Assembly: GCA_017461225.1 (NCBI GenBank)
Contig: JAFTYV010000032.1
Span: 1 to 64,000, forward strand
Length of the DNA stretch: 64,000 nucleotides
Source of the DNA: Candidatus Methanomethylophilaceae archaeon
Lineage (GTDB): Archaea; Thermoplasmatota; Thermoplasmata; Methanomassiliicoccales; Methanomethylophilaceae
Reading direction: 5' to 3'
Made by a program: the position numbers and the translations under genes. Below the pieces are notes generated by a model that saw only the letters and a list, made by a program, of their open reading frames with translations, had not been told where the DNA came from and did not search any database. Shown here piece by piece: positions 40,295 through 48,861 of this stretch; position 1 is the stretch's first letter; the number at the start of each line of letters is the position of its first letter.

Positions 40295-41302
40295 ATGGAG
40301 AACACCCTTTTCGTGCTGTTGGACGGAGCGGAGGACCATCCCCATCCCGATCTGGATGGTAGGAAACCGTTGGATGTAGCGGAGATGCCGTTCCTCGAGA
40401 GGAAGGCCCCGCACAGGATCCGCACCACCGGAAGGGGTTACACCCACCTGTTCCTGAACGAGTTCCTCACCGGACACCCGCCGGAGATCCCCCGCGGCGC
40501 CCTGGAGGCGCTCGGACTGGGGATGTCCATGCAGGACCCGCGCAGGACCGCGTACAGGCTCAGCCCCGCCGAGATAAGGGACGGGATGATCGAGTGGTCC
40601 TACCACTCGGGGACGTTCTGCGACAGGCTCATGGAGGTCATGGACGCCAACATGGGGATACTGGAACCGTACAACCCCGAGATCAGGTACTTCATAGGGG
40701 GCAGGGCCGTGCTCACCATGGAGTGCGACGATGTCCCGGACCTGCCGGCCCCGCCCGTCAACGCACCCTTCGTGGAGGTCCCCGGGATCCTCGGGGAGTT
40801 CGTCATGAAGGTCGCCGAGGACATGGGCGGCATCACGGACTACCCGTGGGGATGCGGCAAGTTCGGCCACCAGTACGACCCGGTGCCCGGGATCAACAAC
40901 CTCACGGCCATATCCGACAGCCCCACATCGCTGGGGATATGCGCATCCCTCGGCTACGACATCATGCTCGTGGACGACCTGGACGACAGGTTCCCGCTGG
41001 CCAGGGACGCCCTCGAACACGGCGACGTGTTCCTGCATGTGGACGAGGTGGACGAGTACAGCCACCAGAAGGACCCCATGAAGAAGAAATGGGTCCTCGA
41101 ACATGCGGACGAGCTCATGGAGGAGTACTTCTCCGATGTGGACAACATAATCTACTTCGTCGACCACGGCACCTCGTGTGTCACCGGGGAGCACATCCTC
41201 ATGGACGTCCCCCTCTGGACCAGCATGGACGCCGGTTTCGGAAGGGACGAGATGGTACCCCTGGACACCGTGCTCTCGACACTACTCAGATACAAACGGT
41301 GA
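40295..41302 (+). CDS. Phosphoglycerate-mutase-like protein of the alkaline phosphatase superfamily, in the cob cluster
   Basis: A 335-residue protein related to archaeal 2,3-BPG-independent phosphoglycerate mutase: FVLLDGAEDHPHPDLDGRKP and PRGALEALGLG fit that family, and C-terminal metal-ligand regions (LHVDEVDEYSH; YFVDHGT) are present. True aPGM proteins are about 400 residues and carry a nucleophilic Ser in PGSD; the equivalent segment here reads TTGRGYTHLF, with Arg or Gly instead. It starts one base after hypF and ends four before cobT. Alpha-ribazole-phosphate phosphatase, the step otherwise missing here, is a reasonable but unproved guess. Confidence 0.6.
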   Translation: MENTLFVLLDGAEDHPHPDLDGRKPLDVAEMPFLERKAPHRIRTTGRGYTHLFLNEFLTGHPPEIPRGALEALGLGMSMQDPRRTAYRLSPAEIRDGMIEWSYHSGTFCDRLMEVMDANMGILEPYNPEIRYFIGGRAVLTMECDDVPDLPAPPVNAPFVEVPGILGEFVMKVAEDMGGITDYPWGCGKFGHQYDPVPGINNLTAISDSPTSLGICASLGYDIMLVDDLDDRFPLARDALEHGDVFLHVDEVDEYSHQKDPMKKKWVLEHADELMEEYFSDVDNIIYFVDHGTSCVTGEHILMDVPLWTSMDAGFGRDEMVPLDTVLSTLLRYKR

Positions 41303-41306
41303 AACA

Positions 41307-42416
41307 ATGGGAGAATTCGAACTGCCCCCCTCGCTCAGCATATACGGAAACGAGAAGATCGCAAAGGACATCATCTCCAGGATTTGGGGAGGGAGGGGCG
41401 TGTTCACATGCACCGTGGCCAACACCCTGACGTCCACCATACCCGGGGTTTCCGATGCCGGCGACACACCGGAACTCACCATGTTCACACCCGCGGCGGA
41501 CGCGGAGATCCTCATCAGCGGGAAGACCACCTGCATGAAGGGCATCCCGATCAACCCGGGAGGGATCCCCACCCCCGCCACACTGACCAAGGCCGCCCTG
41601 AGCCTCTCGGGCATGCCCTACTACATAGTCAACGGCGGATGCAAGATCAGGCCGTACGTCCCCTACTTCGACATGGGCGGGGAGTGCGGCGAGAAGATCA
41701 CCACCGGCAGCTCCGTCAGGAACGTCCGGGAGATCTACGAGAAGGGGTACATGCTCGGCGAGATGCTCGCCAGGGCGTACGACTACGTCGTCATAAGCGA
41801 GAGCTGTGCAGGAGGCACCACGACCGCACTCGCGGTCATGACCGCCATGGGCGTCCTCAAGGAGAACCTGGTGAGCAGCAGCTCACCCAACAACCCCAAG
41901 GAGCTCAAGAGCAGGCTGGTCGCCGAGGCTCTCGCCGCAGCCGGCGTGGAACCGGGGGACCTGGCGGACGACCCCCTCAGGGCGATAGAGTGCGTGGGGG
42001 ACCCCATGATGCCGGCCAACATCGGTATCCTGTGCGGTGCGGCGAAGAGCGTCCCCGTCATCGTCGGCGGCGGGACCCAGCTCGCGGCGGTCATCGCCGG
42101 TGCGGTGAAACTCCACCCGGAACTCGTGGGCAACTTCTTCCAGGGCACCACCAGATGGCTCATGAACGACCCCAACTCGAACATGAAGAAGATCATGGAC
42201 TGCATCTCCGACGACGTGCCCATAGTCTACGTCAACGTGGACTACAGCACCAGCCCGTATGAGGGGCTCCAGGCCTACGAGTGGGGATTCATCAAGGAGG
42301 GCGTCGGTTGCGGCGGTGCATCCGTCGGAGCCGTGATCTCCTCCGAGGGCAGGATAACCTGCAGGGACCTCGAGGACAAGGTCCACGAGATCTACAGGGG
42401 CATAATGGGGTTCTGA
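41307..42416 (+). CDS. cobT: Nicotinate-nucleotide-dependent phosphoribosyltransferase CobT (archaeal type)
   Basis: A 369-residue enzyme that makes the alpha-ribazole phosphate of the lower cobamide ligand. Conserved elements are GVSDAGDTPELTMFTPAADAE split over residues 45-65, NPGGIPTPATLTKAAL (about 88-103), SCAGGTTTALAVMTAMG (about 170-186) and IVGGGTQLAAV (about 252). It belongs to the archaeal CobT branch. It is the third gene of hypF/PGM-like/cobT and its stop lies in a symmetric terminator facing cobY. Confidence 0.88.
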   Translation: MGEFELPPSLSIYGNEKIAKDIISRIWGGRGVFTCTVANTLTSTIPGVSDAGDTPELTMFTPAADAEILISGKTTCMKGIPINPGGIPTPATLTKAALSLSGMPYYIVNGGCKIRPYVPYFDMGGECGEKITTGSSVRNVREIYEKGYMLGEMLARAYDYVVISESCAGGTTTALAVMTAMGVLKENLVSSSSPNNPKELKSRLVAEALAAAGVEPGDLADDPLRAIECVGDPMMPANIGILCGAAKSVPVIVGGGTQLAAVIAGAVKLHPELVGNFFQGTTRWLMNDPNSNMKKIMDCISDDVPIVYVNVDYSTSPYEGLQAYEWGFIKEGVGCGGASVGAVISSEGRITCRDLEDKVHEIYRGIMGF

Positions 42417-42423
42417 ACCCCAT
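42405..42423. terminator. Bidirectional terminator between cobT and cobY
   Basis: ATGGGGTT-CTG-AACCCCAT is perfectly symmetric and contains the cobT TGA; it also touches the cobY stop on the other strand. Seven bases separate the two stop codons. Confidence 0.6.
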
Positions 42424-43028
42424 CATTCCCTGAAATAGGAACGCGCCAGGTCGAGCTCCTTGGGTGTGTTCATGTTTATGGACAGTTCCACCCAGTTGGT
42501 CTCGAACAGGTACTCCTCGAGGTAATCCCCCCTGAGGGTACCCGGGCGGTTCATTATGCAGAGTCCCGAGAGGACCCAGTTCTTCCCTCCGGACTCACGT
42601 GTGTAGGACGGGGTTATGCCGACCCTGCGGACGGTCTCCTCGTCCACCACCGCGAGTGCGGACTCCATCGTCCCGGGGATGAAGTACTCTATGAACGTGT
42701 CCACGACCTCGGTCGTGAGGAGCGGCAGGTCGGAGGGGCATGTGAGGACGTACTCGCCCTCGAGGACGCTGAACGAATCGTGCAGGTCGTCCATGAAGCT
42801 CTCCCCGGACGTGCGTATCGTCTCCACCCCAATGTCCCTGAGGAACCTCTCGGTCTCGAGGGTGTTGTCGCTGACGGACACGAGGATGCGGTCTATATGG
42901 GATGACTGACGGAGGGCGTCCAGCACCCTCTCGATGGTGTGCTTGTCCCCCACCATGTGCATCGGCTTCTCCACACCGCAGCGTCCCATGCGGGAACCCT
43001 TCCCTCCCGCGTTGATCAGGGCCTCCAT
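42423..43028 (-). CDS. cobY: Adenosylcobinamide-phosphate guanylyltransferase CobY
   Basis: A 201-residue nucleotidyltransferase that activates adenosylcobinamide phosphate with GTP; archaea use CobY in place of bacterial CobU. The GTP-binding start reads MEALINAGGKGSRMGR, VEKPMHMVGDK follows (about 18-28), and LTCPSDLPLL (about 94-103) contains the metal-binding Asp. It is the last gene of the cob operon and overlaps cobS by one base (TGATG). Confidence 0.92.
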   Translation of the reverse strand: MEALINAGGKGSRMGRCGVEKPMHMVGDKHTIERVLDALRQSSHIDRILVSVSDNTLETERFLRDIGVETIRTSGESFMDDLHDSFSVLEGEYVLTCPSDLPLLTTEVVDTFIEYFIPGTMESALAVVDEETVRRVGITPSYTRESGGKNWVLSGLCIMNRPGTLRGDYLEEYLFETNWVELSINMNTPKELDLARSYFRE

Positions 43029-43897
43029 CAGATCACCGCCATCGCGATGTGGAGGACCAGCGCCATCAGGAAGAGCGTCACGGGCCTGGCCACCTCGTTG
43101 GTGGCACCGAGTATGTCGCCGTTGACCATGTCGAAGTTGCGGTTGGCCACACGGGCCATGACGACACCGACGACGGACGACGCCACCAGTCCGGTGATGA
43201 CCGCAGCCGCCAGGAGGACGGGGTCATCGAATACGATCCTGCCGTCCCAGACGATGGACAGCAGTGCGACGGAGAACGCGAGCAGTGCGAGCGAGCAGAC
43301 GACGGACACTACGAGCGACCTGACCGCGGAATCGGTGGTCGTCATGGACACCTGCCTTCCGGCCATACCCTTGCCGGGACGGCCGTACGCGGCGGCGAAG
43401 ACCATGGCGTTCTTCACCATGACCTCGACCAGGGGGGCGAGTACGACCAGCATCAAGACGTCCACAGACGAGTACACGGCCACGGACGTGAGCGTCACCG
43501 CGACGGCGACCCCCAGTCCCCCGGCACCGACGAGTGTGTCCTTGAGGGCACGGACATGGGCCTCCGGACCGCCGGAGACGATCATACCGTCACCGAAGTC
43601 CGTCAACCCGTCGAAGTGGATGAACTTGCTCCCGATGTAGACCGTCAGGAGTACGGCCATCGCGTTCAGGAACTGCGTGCCGAAACCGAGCCTGATGTTC
43701 ATCAGGGACAGGAGCGTGAGCTCCACCGCCAGGATCAGTCCGAAGAGGAGTCCGACCACGGGAACCAGGTGGAACCTCTGCTCCATCGAATCCATGTCCC
43801 TCTGCGTGATGTCCATATGCCACAGTGTGAAGAAGGACACCATGCCCTTCAGGGCCGATGCCGAACTCGTACCCTCCGTACCGTTACCTCCAGTCAT
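43028..43897 (-). CDS. cobS: Adenosylcobinamide-GDP ribazoletransferase CobS
   Basis: A 289-residue membrane protein with about seven helices that joins adenosylcobinamide-GDP to alpha-ribazole(-phosphate). Signature sequences: FHFxxL-type VPVVGLLFGL, the catalytic HFDGLTDFGDGM (about 93-104), and NGDILGATNEV (about 260-270). Complete. It overlaps cbiZ by four bases (ATGA) and cobY by one. Confidence 0.93.
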   Translation of the reverse strand: MTGGNGTEGTSSASALKGMVSFFTLWHMDITQRDMDSMEQRFHLVPVVGLLFGLILAVELTLLSLMNIRLGFGTQFLNAMAVLLTVYIGSKFIHFDGLTDFGDGMIVSGGPEAHVRALKDTLVGAGGLGVAVAVTLTSVAVYSSVDVLMLVVLAPLVEVMVKNAMVFAAAYGRPGKGMAGRQVSMTTTDSAVRSLVVSVVCSLALLAFSVALLSIVWDGRIVFDDPVLLAAAVITGLVASSVVGVVMARVANRNFDMVNGDILGATNEVARPVTLFLMALVLHIAMAVI

Positions 43898-44865
43898 TCT
43901 AATCTCTCCGCCTCTGACGCCAGCACCGATGCGAGTACGTCCATAAGTGTCCTTCCATCCGGGGGTTCCACCCCGAACTCCGATCCCAGGATCGACGCCA
44001 TCATGGACATCGCCGTCCCGTCCCCGTCGGCTGCCAGGGAGTCCACCCTGGATGACACATGATCGAACAGATCGACCAGGGAACGTACGCGCGGATCGCC
44101 CATCAGCCCTTCCGCACCGGGCCCGGACACGGCCTCCGCGAGTCCGTGCCTTCCGAGGACCCTGGCAGGATCATCCGGGACGGGATGCTCCCCCCTCACG
44201 CCGAGCGCATGGCCCACGGCGGAACGGACCGCACGTGCGGCGGCTATCCCGGGGGCCGAACCGGTGCCGGTGTATGAGACCCTGTCCCCGCCGATCGGCG
44301 AGACGACCGCCATCGCATCCGATGTGGTGCCGGTCTCCCTGAAACCGTGGTCCGCCATGGCGGCGGACTTGGCCTCGACCAACGGGATCATGAGGTTCAC
44401 CTTCCCCTCGGTCGTCAGTGGGACGGACGAGACGACGGCTATGTTGATCGTCCCCGCCATCATGATGCGGGCGCGTTCCAGGGACACCCTGTGACGCTCC
44501 TCCCAGTCCTCCAGGAGGTCGCCCGCGACGACGTGGTTGCTCAGTCCCGCGGTGGCCACGGCCTCCATCCGGATGCCGTCCACCTCCGAGGACCTCAGAT
44601 TGAAAACGTAATCAACCTCCGCGGCCGTCATCATGCCGACGGCATCCTCCGGAAGCCCCAATGATGCACGGACCCTGTCCGCATGGGAACGGGGTTCCAT
44701 GTCGTTGTAGTCCTTCGGGACCTGCATTATGAAGAGGGCGGTCGTCGTCCTGTCGCCGCCGTTGAGGACGGCGCTGCTGAGGACCTCCATCCTCTCACTG
44801 AACCTGACCACACCCACCGGAAGGCCCTCGCAGACGAGGACCTCCGTCGAAGCCACCATGCTCAT
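43894..44865 (-). CDS. cbiZ: Adenosylcobinamide amidohydrolase CbiZ
   Basis: A 323-residue salvage enzyme that cleaves the aminopropanol side of adenosylcobinamide to give adenosylcobyric acid, letting the cell re-use foreign cobamides. Family features: AVATAGLSNHVVAGD (about 100-114), AGTINIAVVSS (about 137-147), and ETGTTSDAMAVV (about 177-188). It overlaps cbiB and cobS by four bases each. The C-terminal 90 residues beyond the core CbiZ domain are helical and unassigned. Confidence 0.87.
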   Translation of the reverse strand: MSMVASTEVLVCEGLPVGVVRFSERMEVLSSAVLNGGDRTTTALFIMQVPKDYNDMEPRSHADRVRASLGLPEDAVGMMTAAEVDYVFNLRSSEVDGIRMEAVATAGLSNHVVAGDLLEDWEERHRVSLERARIMMAGTINIAVVSSVPLTTEGKVNLMIPLVEAKSAAMADHGFRETGTTSDAMAVVSPIGGDRVSYTGTGSAPGIAAARAVRSAVGHALGVRGEHPVPDDPARVLGRHGLAEAVSGPGAEGLMGDPRVRSLVDLFDHVSSRVDSLAADGDGTAMSMMASILGSEFGVEPPDGRTLMDVLASVLASEAERLE

Positions 44866-45914
44866 GCGGCACCCGCCCCGATGATGGATGCGATGCATCC
44901 GACGACGGACTCCAGGACGCCCTCGGCGAACAGCTGAACGTGGATCCCCAGGAGCGCATACATTATGAGCCCGACCGTCACCGCGAACAGGACGGACGAG
45001 AGCTCCACCAGCCTGCAGCAGCGGCGTATGTCGTCGGTGGTGGGCATAGGGCCCTTCCCCATGACGTAGACACCCTCCTTCTCCATGCTGATCCCCAGGA
45101 CGGCGGCGACCGCCGTCATCGAGTAACCGCTGTTGGGACTGGGTGTCTTCCCGTGCTCCTCCCTGGCCGCCGGAACGGCCGCCCTCCAGTCCATGCCCAT
45201 GAGCATGCCCGCCAGGGCGACGAAGTAGGGGGAGACGCGTGCGGTCAGGAACCCGAGGAGATCGTCGAACTTGGCCGGGAAGAACCCCAGCCTGGAGTAC
45301 TTGTCGTTCAGGTACCCCCACATGGCATCCATGAGGTTGGCGCAACGGAACATGACCGCCCCGGGGATGCCGAGGAGTCCGAAGTAGAACACCGGCGAGA
45401 ACACGCTGTCCACCAGGTTCTCTGACACCGTCTCGCAACAGGACGATGCGATGTGCTCCGCATCCATGCCCCTGGTGTTGCGGCTGACGATCATCTGGAC
45501 CTTGTCCGCCGCGGCGCCGGTGTCGCCCCTGTCGAGGTCGGCGCGTATCGGATCGCAGTGCGCCCTGAAGGAGAACACCGCGAAGGAGACCTTGAACACG
45601 AACGCCGTGGCGACGATCCACGCCACCTCGCCCGCGACGGGCGACACGTAGTCGGATACGAGGACACGGCATGCCGTGGTCACCGCCAGACCCGCGAACG
45701 AGAACAGCAGGAACACCAGCACGTACGACAGGAACCCCCACACGCTGGTGGCGGCGGAGTCCCTGACACGTATGCGCCTGTCGATGGCCGAGAGTATGTT
45801 GCCCATCCACCTCAAAGGATGGACGTTGTTGGGCACCTCGCCCACGTACCTGTCTATGAGCAGGGCCAGAACGACCACAGCCATCGCATCCAGGATGAGA
45901 TGCATCCTGATCAC
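44862..45914 (-). CDS. cbiB: Adenosylcobinamide-phosphate synthase CbiB
   Basis: A 350-residue polytopic membrane protein that attaches (R)-1-amino-2-propanol O-phosphate to cobyric acid. Typical: LLIDRYVGEVPNNVHPLRWMG (split, about 18-38), DLDRGDTGAAADKVQMIVSRNT (about 125-145), SCCETVSENLVDSVFSP (about 157-173) and NSGYSMTAVAAVLGI. Start GTG 45914 overlaps the cobD stop (GTGA); ATG 45905 is the alternative. Confidence 0.92.
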   Translation of the reverse strand: MIRMHLILDAMAVVVLALLIDRYVGEVPNNVHPLRWMGNILSAIDRRIRVRDSAATSVWGFLSYVLVFLLFSFAGLAVTTACRVLVSDYVSPVAGEVAWIVATAFVFKVSFAVFSFRAHCDPIRADLDRGDTGAAADKVQMIVSRNTRGMDAEHIASSCCETVSENLVDSVFSPVFYFGLLGIPGAVMFRCANLMDAMWGYLNDKYSRLGFFPAKFDDLLGFLTARVSPYFVALAGMLMGMDWRAAVPAAREEHGKTPSPNSGYSMTAVAAVLGISMEKEGVYVMGKGPMPTTDDIRRCCRLVELSSVLFAVTVGLIMYALLGIHVQLFAEGVLESVVGCIASIIGAGAA

Positions 45915-47023
45915 CCGTTGATCACGGAGTCCACCGCCGCGATGAAACGGCAGTTACGCTCCCTGTCCTTGACGCTGTAACGGACGTATCCCCTGAACTC
46001 GTCACCGAACGATGAACAGTCCCTCACCATGATGCCCTGTGCGAGCATCTTCCTCTTGAACGTGGGGCTGTCCATGCCCAGGGGCTCGAGTGAGTTGAAG
46101 TAGAAGAACGAATCCGAGACGGATCCGACCGGGAACCCAATCTCGCGCAGACTGGAGTTGAGCACCTCGGACTCGACGGCCATGACGGCCGCGGCATGGT
46201 CCACGTAGTCCATGTGATCCCTCAGGAGGACGTTCGCCACGACCTGCTCGATCTGTCCGACGTTCCAGGTCATGCGCACCTTCTCCATCTCGGAGATGAT
46301 GTCGGGGTTGGACATCCCGAACCCGATGCGTATGCCCGGGATCGCGAACGACTTGGTCAGGGACGATGCAACGATCAGGTTGGTGAACCTGTCCACCATG
46401 CCGGACAGCGTTATGTCCATGTAACCGGGGACCAACTCGAGGAGCGTCTCGTCCAGGAACACGAGGACACCACGTTCCTCGCACTCGCGGACTATGCTCA
46501 CGATCTTGTCACGGGGTTCCACCCTCCCGGTCGGGTTGTTGGGGTTGCATATGTACAGGGCGCGGGTGTCGTCGCCCACGTTCACCATCAGGGAATCCAG
46601 GTCTATGCGGAAGTCGTTCTCCGGCAGGAGGTCGTTCCACACTATGTCCGCACCCACGATGCGGCACTGCTGGCTGTACTCCGCGAAGGACGGACGGTTG
46701 AGCACCACCCTGTCCCCCGGCGAGAAGAACGTGTTGGGGACGTTGCGGATTATATCCGACGAGCCCGCCCCGATGGTTATGCAGTCGGGATCGATGTTGA
46801 ACGCCCTGGATATGGTCTCCTTGAGCTCGGTGCAGGAGTCGTCCGGGTAGTGGCCCAGGTCCGACACGGCCTGCATGATGATCTCGGATATCTCCTCGGG
46901 AGGCCCGAAGGGGTTCAGGTTGTGACTGTAGTCCTCGATTCCCTCGAGCTTCCAGGCCTGTCCCCCGTGCACGGTCTTGGGCAGATCGGACAATGCCCCC
47001 CTGGGTAGAATGCGTCCCTTCAT
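45911..47023 (-). CDS. cobD: Threonine-phosphate decarboxylase CobD-like (HisC-fold PLP enzyme)
   Basis: A 370-residue fold-type I PLP enzyme. VHGGQAWKLEGIEDYSHNLNPFGPP (split, residues 18-42) is the CobD/HisC N-terminus; YICNPNNPTG (about 157-166), FLDETLLELVP (about 190) and the PLP-lysine in SSLTKSFAIPGIR (about 219-231) follow. Position at the head of the cob operon favours decarboxylation of threonine phosphate over histidinol-phosphate transamination, though the fold alone cannot separate them. A TATA box lies about 30 bases upstream. Confidence 0.83.
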   Translation of the reverse strand: MKGRILPRGALSDLPKTVHGGQAWKLEGIEDYSHNLNPFGPPEEISEIIMQAVSDLGHYPDDSCTELKETISRAFNIDPDCITIGAGSSDIIRNVPNTFFSPGDRVVLNRPSFAEYSQQCRIVGADIVWNDLLPENDFRIDLDSLMVNVGDDTRALYICNPNNPTGRVEPRDKIVSIVRECEERGVLVFLDETLLELVPGYMDITLSGMVDRFTNLIVASSLTKSFAIPGIRIGFGMSNPDIISEMEKVRMTWNVGQIEQVVANVLLRDHMDYVDHAAAVMAVESEVLNSSLREIGFPVGSVSDSFFYFNSLEPLGMDSPTFKRKMLAQGIMVRDCSSFGDEFRGYVRYSVKDRERNCRFIAAVDSVING

Positions 47024-47050
47024 CGGTATCGTCTACGAATCCCCATCTAG

Positions 47051-47060
47051 CTATATATCA
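47051..47060 (-). promoter_or_regulatory. TATA box of the cobD-cbiB-cbiZ-cobS-cobY operon
   Basis: The minus strand reads TGATATATAG about 30 bases before ATG 47023. No cobalamin riboswitch can fit in the short leader. Confidence 0.55.
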
Positions 47061-47195
47061 TGGTCGGATGGACTATCCATCATACATCCAGACCGTATCC
47101 AGACGTGTGCCGGGACCACATGGATCCAACATCCGAATGCATGCACAACCCATCTCCCCGGTCGGGGTATCGCAACGGGAAAGGATGGTTCGAGG

Positions 47196-47414
47196 ATGAT
47201 CCCCGGGGATCTCGGCGACGATCGGAAGTACGACATCTGCGTGAGGAGGGATGCACGTTTCGACGGCGTGTTCTGGTTCGGAAGCCGCGTATCCGGTGTT
47301 TTCTGCTGCCCCTCCTGCAATGCGGGGATCCCCGCCACACGGAGCGGGACGGGAAACACCTTCCCGTACAAAGGGCAACGTGTGACCCTCATGATCCTTT
47401 GTGCGGTGCCATGA
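47196..47414 (+). pseudogene. Ada-type methylphosphotriester domain fragment
   Basis: In the 620-base stretch 47024-47648, the only recognisable coding sequence is this 72-codon frame. YDICVRRDARFDGVFWFGSRVSGVFCCPSCN matches, in two halves, the Ada N-terminal domain ('RDARFDGxFxxGVxxTGIYCRPSCPA'), including the methyl-accepting Cys and the next zinc Cys. The second CxxC of that zinc site ('FRPCKRC') and all later domains are missing; the frame ends at TGA. It looks like a decayed Ada gene, or a very short orphan. The rest of the stretch is without clear signals apart from the cob promoter. Confidence 0.55.
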
Positions 47415-47648
47415 CCCGGGTGTGTTATAGAATGTTGGAACTCGGAGGAATCCCTGTATCTTTCCAAACTCTCCATATGATGCGATTCGGCGTATCCCCG
47501 GATCAAATCATCTTCAGCCTGTGGGGATCATGTGGGTCGGACCACGATCCCGTGATACGGTCGTCATGATCGGACGTGATCGGGAGAAGTGGTCGTGACG
47601 GTCGAACGGCCACGGGAACCCCGTCCCTATAATGATGTATAATATGAG

Positions 47649-47722
47649 CGGGCCCGTCGGGATTCGAACCCGAGTCCGAGGCTCCGGAGGCCCCTATGCT
47701 ATCCAAGCTATACTACGGGCCC
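47649..47722 (-). tRNA. tRNA-Arg (anticodon CCG)
   Basis: On the minus strand GGGCCCG pairs with CGGGCCC as acceptor stem; the T-arm is CGGGTTCGAATCCCG; the anticodon stem GGGGC/GCCTC encloses CTCCGGA, giving anticodon CCG. The discriminator is G and no CCA is encoded. Intronless, about 74 bases. Confidence 0.9.
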
Positions 47723-47769
47723 AGTTCAAAACATGGAATCCGGTTTAGGGGGGGATTGGGAAGGTATTT

Positions 47770-47792
47770 GCCGGGGCCAGATACGCCCCGGC
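47770..47792 (-). terminator. Hairpin downstream of the rpoE-rps27ae operon
   Basis: GCCGGGGC (47770-47777) and GCCCCGGC (47785-47792) pair perfectly with a seven-base loop, about 50 bases after the rps27ae stop. A smaller CCTCC/GGAGG repeat lies between. Confidence 0.55.
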
Positions 47793-47841
47793 GATCCTGA
47801 GCCTCCAATTGAGAGGGAGGAGGCGAATGAAGAATACCTTC

Positions 47842-48027
47842 TCAGTCCTTCTTGCTGAACTCGGTGTATCCGCAGTTACCACAGGAGACACGGTCCTTGT
47901 GGGTAGCCATGAAGACTCCGGGTCCGCACTTGGGGCAGACGGGTTTGGTCCTGACGAGCTTGTCTCCGTCGACCTGGTATGCGTCCTTCTTTGCGACTGC
48001 CTTCTTGGGTGCTGCTGCCTTTGCCAT
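47842..48027 (-). CDS. rps27ae: Ribosomal protein eS31 (S27Ae)
   Basis: A 61-residue basic small-subunit protein. After a Lys/Ala-rich start, the zinc ribbon is CPKCGPGVFMATHKDRVSC then GNCGY (C-x2-C-x15-C-x2-C), ending FSKKD. It lies five bases after rps24e at the end of the rpoE operon, the usual archaeal place. Confidence 0.95.
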   Translation of the reverse strand: MAKAAAPKKAVAKKDAYQVDGDKLVRTKPVCPKCGPGVFMATHKDRVSCGNCGYTEFSKKD

Positions 48028-48032
48028 TTAAA

Positions 48033-48356
48033 TCACTCCTCTGCGGGTGCGTCCTCTGCGGCCTCGGGCTTGTCCGCCTCGATTCCGTTCCTCTTCAGGA
48101 GGTACTCCCTGTCGAACTCGAGTGCTGCCTCTTTGTTGTCGTAGACCTTGGCGTATCCCTTGGACATGCCCTTTCCGTAGACGGACTCGATGGTGTCGAC
48201 GACGACGCAGTCCCTCTTGGACTTCATCTCCTTCGCGACTGCCTCTGCGACCGCGTTCCTACCGGGGGTGGACTCGCCGTTGTGGTCGATAGTGAAGTAG
48301 ACCTCCACCCTCTTCTGGAGGGGGTTCTCTTTCTGCTGTGTGATTTCCATCTTCAT
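48033..48356 (-). CDS. rps24e: Ribosomal protein eS24
   Basis: A 107-residue small-subunit protein: NPLQKRVEVYFTIDHNGES near the start, STPGRNAVAEAVAKEMKS, and KGYAKVYDNKEAALEFDREYL (split, about 66-86) are typical. The final 20 residues are an acidic/alanine tail. The ATG at 48356 overlaps the preceding stop (ATGA); an ATG two codons later is also possible. Confidence 0.93.
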   Translation of the reverse strand: MKMEITQQKENPLQKRVEVYFTIDHNGESTPGRNAVAEAVAKEMKSKRDCVVVDTIESVYGKGMSKGYAKVYDNKEAALEFDREYLLKRNGIEADKPEAAEDAPAEE

Positions 48357-48856
48357 TCTTCTTCCTCCATTAAGGCCATCAGTTCCATGGCCTTCTTCCT
48401 GATGGACCCATCCGTGGTGATGAGCATCATGCACTTTCCGGGCCAGCCGTAGACGATGTTGCTCCCCTCCGGGGCCATGAGGATGCATGGCAGCAGGGCC
48501 AGATCCTCCTCCCCATCGACGAGCACCAGTCCACCGGACCCTTCGATGCACCTGCGGATCGTGCCGGCCAGTTCGGCCGTTATCCTCCCCGCAGGGTTCG
48601 TGACGGTCTCCTTCGGCTCGTTCTCCACGAGCCTGGCGAATCCCGTCATCTCACGGCGCTCCGTCATCCCGTCGTACACCGACAGGAACGGGGTTATGCC
48701 GTGTTCCGCGAACGTCAGGGATACCACGTCCCCGACCGTGATCAAGATGTTTCCGGAGTCGAACGAGTCGAGCTCCGCGTCGTCCATCTCACGTCCGATG
48801 GGTTCCTTGAACGCACCCCTCTTCGCATCGGGGAGGACAAGGTCCCTCTCGAACAT
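48353..48856 (-). CDS. GTP-dependent dephospho-CoA kinase (DUF359)
   Basis: A 167-residue enzyme for the last step of archaeal coenzyme A synthesis, phosphorylating dephospho-CoA with GTP. The family signatures GDVVSLTFAEHGITP (about 42-56) and VYDGMTERRE (about 60-69) and the late LVDGEEDLALLP (about 112-123) are present. It lies between spt4 and rps24e, a conserved archaeal arrangement. The frame extends upstream to 49066 only as a shadow across spt4. Confidence 0.9.
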   Translation of the reverse strand: MFERDLVLPDAKRGAFKEPIGREMDDAELDSFDSGNILITVGDVVSLTFAEHGITPFLSVYDGMTERREMTGFARLVENEPKETVTNPAGRITAELAGTIRRCIEGSGGLVLVDGEEDLALLPCILMAPEGSNIVYGWPGKCMMLITTDGSIRKKAMELMALMEEEE

Positions 48857-48861
48857 GGGAC

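Noticed and set aside
43894-45810. A single 638-codon frame over cbiZ and cbiB
   Set aside because: Only the last 323 codons (from 44865) are CbiZ; the rest is an out-of-frame read of cbiB, which has its own gene with an ATGA junction.
47024-47060. A cobalamin riboswitch before the cob operon
   Set aside because: The TATA box lies about 30 bases before the start, leaving no room for a riboswitch in the leader.
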